From NCBI GenBank assembly GCA_964372115.1, contig CAYJPN010000007.1, positions 115,345 through 179,344 of the forward strand: 64,000 bases of DNA, in the 5' to 3' direction. The position numbers and the translations under genes are program-made. The notes under the pieces were generated by a model, which saw only the letters and a program-made list of their open reading frames with translations, was not told where the DNA came from and ran no database searches. Positions within the stretch are counted from its first letter, which is position 1; every line of letters starts with the position of its first letter. Shown piece after piece: positions 55,507 through 64,000 of this stretch. Source of the DNA: CG2-30-36-16 sp964372115 (GTDB lineage Bacteria > Bacteroidota > Ignavibacteria > Ignavibacteriales > Ignavibacteriaceae).

Positions 55507-57797
55507 GTGCTCTCCAGAGAAGAGGCTTTTAGTTTTTGCAGCTTATCAGAATGCAAATTCAGCAATACTTTTTCCGGTGTAAAGGGGAGAGAGTACTTGA
55601 AATTTTTAAAAGGTTTAAAGGAATTTACTCCGTTCGCTATCGCAAAATACGCCCCTATTCCGTACATAAAAGGAGGTTCGCCTATAGCTTTGGAATTAAA
55701 AATTGCATCCGAATGAGAATTGTTCTCAAGAAACTTTACTTCCATATCTGCCGGTGTAAAATGCACATCGGGAACTTTGTATGTTGATAGTGTGTCGGTT
55801 AATATTTTCCCTTTTTCATTGAATAACAGCTCCTCAAGCGTTGCCCAGCCAATGCCCTGCATAATTGCGCCTTCTGCCTGGCTTTTATCGATAACCGGAT
55901 TCATGCTTTTTCCAAAATCGTGAACTGCTTTTACAGAAAGCAATTTATATGTTCCGCGAAGACAGTCAACCTCAGCTTCTATTATAGCCGTACCATAAAC
56001 ATGATAAGCAAACGGATTTCCTTTTCCCGTCGTTTTATCGAAATGAATGTTCGGAGTTATGTAATGAGCATGCGATGAAAGATTTATTCGTTTGAGATAT
56101 GCTTTTAATATCAAATCATCCCACAGTAGCCCGGTACTTTTATCATCAAGGTAAATCGAATCATCTTTAAAAGTAATTCTATTTGAATCTTCAACATCTA
56201 AAATAGTAGCGCCAAAATTGCGCAGTCTCTCAAAAATAACAAGGCATGCTTTTTCAACAGCTTTACCATTTAAATCGGCGCCGGAACTAGCAGCAGTTGG
56301 CGAAGTATTTGCAACGCGGGTTGTGTTTGTTGTTTCAATTTTAACTTTTGAAATATCAATTGAAAAGATATGAGCGGCAACCTGGCGCATCTTCATATTA
56401 ACACCCTGACCCATCTCAATAGCCGCGGTGCTTACACTTACACTTCCATCGGTATAAACATGTACAAGCGCGCTTGCCTGGTTAAGCATAGTATTTGTAA
56501 AAGAGATGCCAAAACAAATAGGCATTGCGGCAATGCCGCGTTTTACAAGTTTATTTTTCGAATTAAAATCTGCAACAGCTATTTTTCTCTTTTCAAAATC
56601 AAAATCATTTTTTGCTTGTTTCCATGATGAGTGAGCCATACAATTTTTTGTTCGCTGACCATAAGGGAACTCATCATCTTCATTTAAAAGATTTTTCTCC
56701 TGGATGACTGAAGCATCAATTCCCATCTTTGCTGCCGCTTTATGAATTGCGGTTTCGAAAACAAACATTGCCTGCGGACCGCCAAAACCGCGGAAAGCAG
56801 TATTTGGAGGAAGATTTGTTCTGCAAGAATAAGCGGTTGCTTTTACGTTTGGAACAAAATAACTGTTTGTGCAATGGAAAAGAGTTCTTTCTAAAATGGC
56901 TGGCGAAAGGTCAGCCGCCGCCCCGGCATTTTGATAAAACAGAACTTCGTAAGCTAAAATCTTTCCTTCTTTATCTAAACCAATTTTGTAATCTGAAGAA
57001 TATGGATGTCTCTTGCCAGTAAACACCATGTCTTCCTGTCTCGATAAAATAATTTTAACAGGTAATTTTAATAGATAAGCAGCCAAACCCGATATTGCAG
57101 CCCACATTGTCGCTTGATCTTCTTTGCCTCCAAAACCGCCGCCGAGCCGCATCACATCAACTTCAACTTTGTGCATCGGAAGTCGGAGTACACCAGCAGT
57201 AACCCTCTGAACAGCAGTGGGGGATTGTGTTGACGAAATTATTTTTATCCCGCCACCCTCTACGGGCATTGAGTATGCGCTTTGTGTTTCGAGATAAAGA
57301 TGTTCTTGTCCACCCGATTCTGCGGAACCTTCAATAATATAATCGCATTGATGCCACGTGGTTTCACAATTGCCGAGAGAAAATATTTGGGGCGGAACTA
57401 TTAATTCACCTTTTTTAAATGCTTCTCTTGGATCCACAATAGCGGGCAGTTCAGAAATTTCACATTTGATAAGTTCTGCTGCTTCCCGTACGACGTCCGC
57501 ATCGATGCCAACAAGGATTGCAATAGGTTGACCAATATAGTCAACGTCATGCTCGGCAAGCAGAGGTTCATCGCGTACAATAGTGCCGATTTGGTTTTCA
57601 CCGGGGATGTCTTTATATGTAATTACTTTTTTTATTCCCTGATAATTTTCGGCGTTCGCAACATCAATATATTTTATAATCCCTTTTGCCACGGGCGACG
57701 TAAATACAAATGCATGAAGTGTTCCTTCGGAAACGGGGAGGTCATCCAAAAATTTCGACTCTCCCTTTACATGATTTATCCAATCGTAATTTTTCAT
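55503..57797 (-). CDS. xdhB: Xanthine dehydrogenase molybdenum-binding subunit
   Basis: 764 residues, the normal size for XdhB. Molybdopterin motifs: LGGGFGGKEDQATMWAA, RTNLPPNTAFRGFGGPQAMF (the arginine block of genuine xanthine dehydrogenases), IEMGQGVNMKM, AIMQGIGWATLEELLF, and AIGEPPFMYGIGAYFAIA, which carries the active-site Glu. The enzyme oxidises hypoxanthine and xanthine, or can run in reverse on urate under reducing conditions. Coupled by four-base overlaps to xdhA upstream and xdhC downstream. Confidence 0.95.
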   Translation of the reverse strand: MKNYDWINHVKGESKFLDDLPVSEGTLHAFVFTSPVAKGIIKYIDVANAENYQGIKKVITYKDIPGENQIGTIVRDEPLLAEHDVDYIGQPIAILVGIDADVVREAAELIKCEISELPAIVDPREAFKKGELIVPPQIFSLGNCETTWHQCDYIIEGSAESGGQEHLYLETQSAYSMPVEGGGIKIISSTQSPTAVQRVTAGVLRLPMHKVEVDVMRLGGGFGGKEDQATMWAAISGLAAYLLKLPVKIILSRQEDMVFTGKRHPYSSDYKIGLDKEGKILAYEVLFYQNAGAAADLSPAILERTLFHCTNSYFVPNVKATAYSCRTNLPPNTAFRGFGGPQAMFVFETAIHKAAAKMGIDASVIQEKNLLNEDDEFPYGQRTKNCMAHSSWKQAKNDFDFEKRKIAVADFNSKNKLVKRGIAAMPICFGISFTNTMLNQASALVHVYTDGSVSVSTAAIEMGQGVNMKMRQVAAHIFSIDISKVKIETTNTTRVANTSPTAASSGADLNGKAVEKACLVIFERLRNFGATILDVEDSNRITFKDDSIYLDDKSTGLLWDDLILKAYLKRINLSSHAHYITPNIHFDKTTGKGNPFAYHVYGTAIIEAEVDCLRGTYKLLSVKAVHDFGKSMNPVIDKSQAEGAIMQGIGWATLEELLFNEKGKILTDTLSTYKVPDVHFTPADMEVKFLENNSHSDAIFNSKAIGEPPFMYGIGAYFAIANGVNSFKPFKNFKYSLPFTPEKVLLNLHSDKLQKLKASSLEST

Positions 57798-59212
57798 AAG
57801 GTAGTCTCCTCGGCAATTTTGGATGGGAAGAGTTTTATGAAGTGAGCCAAAATTAACTGGTGAAGTAATAATCTTTTATAATCAGCGCTGCCGCGGGCAT
57901 CACTTATGGGAGACAACTCATCGTCAGCAATATCTGCTGCTTTTAGGATAACATCGGGTTCAATTATTTTACCGGTTAAAAAACTGCAACAGTTTTTTAG
58001 AAGCATCGGGATGGGGGAAATACCGCCGGCAGTAATTCTAATATTTTCAATTTTCTCGCCATCGGTTGTAATAAAAATTGTTGAGTTTACACTTGCGATA
58101 TCGAGGTGTGTTCTTTTCGAAACTTTTTCGAAATTAATTTTATACGTGCCTGATGGCATTTCAAAATAAATTGTTTTTAATATTTCTCCAGGTTTTTTAT
58201 CCAGAAGTTTATAACCTTTGTAAAAATTTTCTAATTTTAGTTCGCGGGTATTTTCATCGCTCTTAAAAACCAATGACGAATTAAGCGCAAGTAAAATATT
58301 CGTCATATCGCCAATAGGGGAAGCGTTAATTATATTACCGCCAATCGTTGCCCTGTTTCTTATGGGCTGTGAACCGAACAACATAGTATATTCTTTAACC
58401 TCCGGTATTACCGCTTTCACAATACCTGATTGGGAAAATTCGGAAACTGTTGTTGAGGCGGCGATGTAACATCTATTCCCTTTTACAAAAATATTGTTAT
58501 CGGTTCCGTTTGTTACAAAGTCAAAATTTTGTTTTATAATCTGTCTTCCGCGCTGTACATAAAGGTCAGTGCCGCCGCCAATATGGAGGTCGCCGTTTAT
58601 AGATGATGATTTTATCAAATTCTTTTTCATATCATTTAAGCGCAAAGGTATATCTTCAAAGTAGGAAGGGATTATATTTTTCTCAATGAGTTCTGAAACA
58701 GTAAACGAATTTTTTCCGGTACCAGCCTTAATATTTGAAAGGACTTTTTCCATTGCATGAAGAATTGTTGCGTGTCCGGTGCACCTACACAGATTTCCGG
58801 CAATTGAATCGGCGGCGGAGTTTTTGTTAATACCTTCTGAAGAAAGTAAATGACCCGTAAACGAAATAATGAATCCCGGTGTACAAAAACCGCATTGTGT
58901 GGCTCCTTCTTCAATAAAAGCATTCTGTATAGCGGATAAGTTATTGTTATTCAATCCTTCAATTGTTACAACATGTTTGCCGATGACAGAGTTTAACGGT
59001 ACCAAACAGGAATTTATACTTTTGTAAATAATCTTTCCGTCACTTAACTCACCCAATAATATTGAACATGCCCCGCAGTCGCCTTCCCTGCAGCCTTCCT
59101 TTGTGCCGGTCAATTTTAATGATTGTCTGATGAAGTCAAGCAGAGTTGCAGCCGGATTATGAACCTTTGTTATTGTTTCGTTATTGCATATAAAAGTTAT
59201 ATCACTGTTCAT
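57794..59212 (-). CDS. xdhA: Xanthine dehydrogenase FAD/iron-sulfur subunit
   Basis: 472 residues. A 2Fe-2S domain (GCREGDCGACSILLG) and a second 2Fe-2S domain (QCGFCTPGFI, NLCRCTGHATI) are followed by an FAD domain (LHIGGGTDLYVQ and TIGGNIINASPIGDM). It is the electron-transfer half of xanthine dehydrogenase, passing electrons from the molybdenum subunit to NAD. First gene of the xdhA-xdhB-xdhC-ygfK-xdhD operon. The 277 bp upstream (59213-59489), divergent from the next gene, holds its promoter but no site I can assign. Confidence 0.95.
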   Translation of the reverse strand: MNSDITFICNNETITKVHNPAATLLDFIRQSLKLTGTKEGCREGDCGACSILLGELSDGKIIYKSINSCLVPLNSVIGKHVVTIEGLNNNNLSAIQNAFIEEGATQCGFCTPGFIISFTGHLLSSEGINKNSAADSIAGNLCRCTGHATILHAMEKVLSNIKAGTGKNSFTVSELIEKNIIPSYFEDIPLRLNDMKKNLIKSSSINGDLHIGGGTDLYVQRGRQIIKQNFDFVTNGTDNNIFVKGNRCYIAASTTVSEFSQSGIVKAVIPEVKEYTMLFGSQPIRNRATIGGNIINASPIGDMTNILLALNSSLVFKSDENTRELKLENFYKGYKLLDKKPGEILKTIYFEMPSGTYKINFEKVSKRTHLDIASVNSTIFITTDGEKIENIRITAGGISPIPMLLKNCCSFLTGKIIEPDVILKAADIADDELSPISDARGSADYKRLLLHQLILAHFIKLFPSKIAEETTL

Positions 59213-59489
59213 TATTCATTCTAAAATTTTGAGTGGAAATTTAGTTAATATTATGTATAAAATCGATGTTTAAGAAAATGAAAACTTCTTAGTCAAAAAA
59301 TCTATTCGGATCACTTCAAAATTATAAAAATCAGTTAGGCGGCACAGGATGATAGAAACGAGTTGGTTGGTTATCAAACAAGAACTACTGAATTGTTGAT
59401 AAATATTTTGCGAAAAATAAATAACAAAATTTTACAAAAAAAAGCGTAACTTATATAAGTAACATTTTATTCTAAGCAGGTGCGTTATC

Positions 59490-60245
59490 ATGCTATTGAA
59501 AAAAGAAGAACCCGACATAATGAAAAGATTCTGGTCGAAGATAATTACAAAAATAGCTATTGGTACTGCTGTTATTTTTGGCGGTATTGTTATTTCCATC
59601 TATTTTATTGATAGATCCGCTGGGGCATTAAGTGATATGGCTGAAAAATTTCAATCCGGTAAAATAACTAATGAGTTCCGCGATTATGTTACACAAATAA
59701 AAGGGTTTCAACGGTTACAGGTGGCTACACTAAACACGGTTGATATTTTTACAAAATTAGATTCACGCAGCGTTTTCTGGAATATGATCGATCTTCCCGA
59801 TGTACAAGTCGAAATTAAAATGCCTGTCGAGTACTCTTATTATCTCGATTTAAATGATGAATGGCGGTTCGACTGGAACGATAAAGATAAGAAAGTAACC
59901 GTATTCGCTCCGCAAATAAAATCAAATACACCCGCCGTAGATGTTAGTAGCATGAGTATAACCATCCAAAAAGGAAGTTTTTTAAGAGATGAAGAAGAAG
60001 TTAAAGAAAAGCTTATCAGCGAATTAAGCGGTAGGTTAGCCGAAATAGCCGAAAAAAAAATTCCACTTATAAGAGAAACAGCTCGAAATGAAATAAGACA
60101 GTTCATCAGTAACTGGTTTATAAAAAACTATTTCAAAGATTCGGAGGTTAATCCGGTAATTGAATCGGTGGTTTTTTCGGATGAATCCTCTAACTCGGAA
60201 AAAACAAAAATCGGTATTAACACTCACTTTGAAAGTGGGAAATAA
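59490..60245 (+). CDS. DUF4230-like membrane-anchored protein
   Basis: 251 residues. One N-terminal membrane helix (about residues 17-40, ITKIAIGTAVIFGGIVISIYFI) is followed by a predicted periplasmic domain with RLQVATLNTVDIFTKLD and VQVEIKMPVEYSYYLDLNDEW, which I recall as typical of DUF4230, a domain of unknown function. An internal ATG at 59520 (MKRFW) is an alternative start; ATG 59490 follows GCAGGTG. It stands alone between the xdh operon and the rRNA operon. Confidence 0.75.
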   Translation: MLLKKEEPDIMKRFWSKIITKIAIGTAVIFGGIVISIYFIDRSAGALSDMAEKFQSGKITNEFRDYVTQIKGFQRLQVATLNTVDIFTKLDSRSVFWNMIDLPDVQVEIKMPVEYSYYLDLNDEWRFDWNDKDKKVTVFAPQIKSNTPAVDVSSMSITIQKGSFLRDEEEVKEKLISELSGRLAEIAEKKIPLIRETARNEIRQFISNWFIKNYFKDSEVNPVIESVVFSDESSNSEKTKIGINTHFESGK

Positions 60246-60770
60246 ACACCGCTCATTTTGCAGCAGAATTATCGATTAACCAACGGGATTAATTTTATTA
60301 ATAAGACAGATTGGGATTGCATTGGTGTAAATCTCTTAATACTTACAAAATCTCATATTACAAATTGAAACGAAAATTTGGTGAAACATATTATTTGATG
60401 AATTTATATTGAACGACACACAACATAAAGAATAAAACCATTTCAAAAGTAGGACACAACAATTGTTTAAAAAGAAAAGAGAATGTTTGACCTTTATGGA
60501 ATTCAATAAATTATATAATAACATCTCACCATATTGTGCTGAAACCCTTAGTTATGACTGTATTTAATGAAAAAAGCTGGTGTGTGAAAGGATAATTTAG
60601 AATAAGTTAAAATAATTATGAAAATTTTTTCAAAATAATTTGGTTATTTAAACAAAAATCCTTTTATTTGTCGCTCATCTTTTTTGCTGTTCGCAGAAAA
60701 GATTGTTTTTTGAAAAGACTGTTATAAAGATTCAGAGCCAAAAAATATTTGAATAAGTTTGGAATAAGAC
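60246..60770. other. Intergenic region before the rRNA operon, no gene seen
   Basis: About 525 bp, very AT-rich, with only short open frames of no coding character. It should hold upstream promoter elements for the rRNA operon; nothing more specific is visible. Confidence 0.6.
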
Positions 60771-60798
60771 TTGACAATGATGAGAGGACCCCTATATT
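60771..60798 (+). promoter_or_regulatory. rRNA operon promoter
   Basis: TTGACA at 60771-60776 and TATATT at 60793-60798 are 16 bp apart, near-consensus for a housekeeping sigma. The -10 continues into TG, giving TATATTTG, so it also fits the Bacteroidota TAnnTTTG box. The 16S begins about 240 bp downstream. Confidence 0.8.
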
Positions 60799-60944
60799 TG
60801 TAAGGCTTTTTTGAAAAGTTTTTTGCGTCTAAAAACGCGAAAAATAAAAAAAGATTTTTGAAAAATTGGTTTTGTATCTTGACTTTACATCGAAAAGGAA
60901 TTAATTTTAATGCCCTTCTTTGATGAAGGTATGACAACTTAAAA

Positions 60945-60957
60945 GTTCTTTGAAAGA
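60945..60957 (+). promoter_or_regulatory. boxA-like antitermination motif, 16S leader
   Basis: GTTCTTTGAAAGA at 60945-60957 recurs exactly at 62991-63003 before the 23S gene and resembles the boxA antitermination signal of rRNA leaders. Confidence 0.6.
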
Positions 60958-61041
60958 GTGAGTGCATTTAACTCGTCAAGTTAAATGGTTTCGACTAAGC
61001 GTTATTTACGCCAGTGATTACAAATTAATTAAAAAACTCTT

Positions 61042-62579
<1,538 letters not shown>

Positions 62580-62756
62580 GAGTAATCTATGAAAACCATT
62601 ACCTTGAGGGTAAATGTCTCACTCTTTTATTTTGTTCTTTTTATTCTGTTAAAACTTTGCATTTGCATGCAAAGTTTTTTTGAGCCCTAAGCTCAACGGA
62701 GTTCTTTAAAGTATTGTGAACTTTAATTGCCTGAGCAAGGCTCAATAATTATTGAT

Positions 62757-62830
<74 letters not shown>

Positions 62831-62889
62831 CACATCATTGGGTGTGTAAAACAACCTTACCCCCAAAAAACTTAGTACTTTAAGTTTTT

Positions 62890-62962
62890 GGGGCTATAGC
62901 TCAATTGGCAGAGCGCCGCCCTTGCAAGGCGGAGGTTATCGGTTCGACTCCGATTAGCTCCA
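62890..62962 (+). tRNA. tRNA-Ala (TGC)
   Basis: The 73-nt cloverleaf has acceptor arms GGGGCTA and TAGCTCC (one G-T pair), discriminator A, T-loop GGTTCGACTCC and anticodon TGC in CTTGCAAG. It follows tRNA-Ile in the spacer. Confidence 0.97.
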
Positions 62963-62990
62963 CTATTTTTCCATTTTATTTGGAATTAAT

Positions 62991-63003
62991 GTTCTTTGAA
63001 AGA
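62991..63003 (+). promoter_or_regulatory. boxA-like motif before 23S
   Basis: An exact 13-base repeat of the motif at 60945, 109 bp before the 23S start. Placement in both leaders fits the antitermination pattern of rRNA operons. Confidence 0.55.
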
Positions 63004-63111
63004 TTGAAAGAGTAAAAACGAAATTTCGAAAGTAGTTTTACTGAGCCAAAAAAATAATTTATTAATTTTAACAAAATTATCGAGCACATATTATCTATGT
63101 ATAGAAATTTT

Positions 63112-64000
<889 letters not shown>

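Noticed and set aside
60336..60967. Minus-strand small frames upstream of the rRNA operon.
   Set aside because: AT-rich leader DNA with no coding signature; one overlaps the rRNA promoter.

Overview
The window looks like a chromosomal segment of an AT-rich member of the Ignavibacteria (Bacteroidota/Ignavibacteriota lineage). This rests on several exported proteins that end in the type IX secretion sorting domain with the QNYPNPFNP signature typical of that group, on Bacteroidota-style promoters (TAnnTTTG -7 boxes), on long-signal-peptide surface proteins, and on the general character of the 16S gene. The 16S 3' end keeps an intact anti-Shine-Dalgarno sequence. The taxon is an inference; a 16S search would settle it.

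Layout. (1) 1-14.6 kb is a cell-surface region. It holds the 3' part of a LytS-type histidine kinase, a putative LytTR-regulator site, a small protein, a T9SS cargo protein, and a broken paralogue of the small protein into which a roughly 150 bp repeat element has inserted. Then come three adjacent genes sharing one N-terminal module: a 1000-residue putative outer-membrane barrel, a 2057-residue protein with a methionine-substituted RTX-like array and a cysteine-rich tandem tail, and a decayed barrel paralogue. (2) 14.8-21.3 kb holds unrecognised exported proteins and lipoproteins, a membrane protein, a decayed T9SS gene, hairpins, and a second copy of the repeat element. (3) 21.3-27.5 kb holds hemL, a TPR sensor kinase, an iodotyrosine-deiodinase-like flavoenzyme, and an arsR-arsM operon followed by a truncated arsC.

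(4) 27.5-34.8 kb is a tightly packed minus-strand operon: PqqD-like protein, ATP-grasp ligase, fold-III PLP decarboxylase, urea-transporter/M23-peptidase fusion, TPR protein, outer-membrane barrel, and multi-pass acyltransferase. It reads like a peptide or amino-acid modification and envelope-export pathway, and I cannot match it to a described system. It is my main candidate for something new. (5) 34.9-40.6 kb holds a T9SS protein, a transglutaminase-like protein, an outer-membrane protein, rfbB and an SLBB export protein.

(6) 40.8-59.2 kb is a large purine/urate-catabolism locus of the E. coli yge/ygf/xdh type, in two convergent operons. The plus strand encodes a PLP enzyme, a hydantoinase/allantoinase-like hydrolase, SsnA, YgeY, YgeW and a threonine-synthase-like enzyme. 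The minus strand encodes XdhA, XdhB, XdhC, YgfK and an XdhD-type molybdenum hydroxylase. No YgeX-like ammonia-lyase, carbamate kinase or purine permease is in the window; two other fold-II PLP enzymes bracket the plus-strand operon. (7) 59.5-64 kb holds a DUF4230-like protein and a ribosomal RNA operon (16S, tRNA-Ile, tRNA-Ala, 23S partial) with a clear promoter and boxA-like leader motifs.
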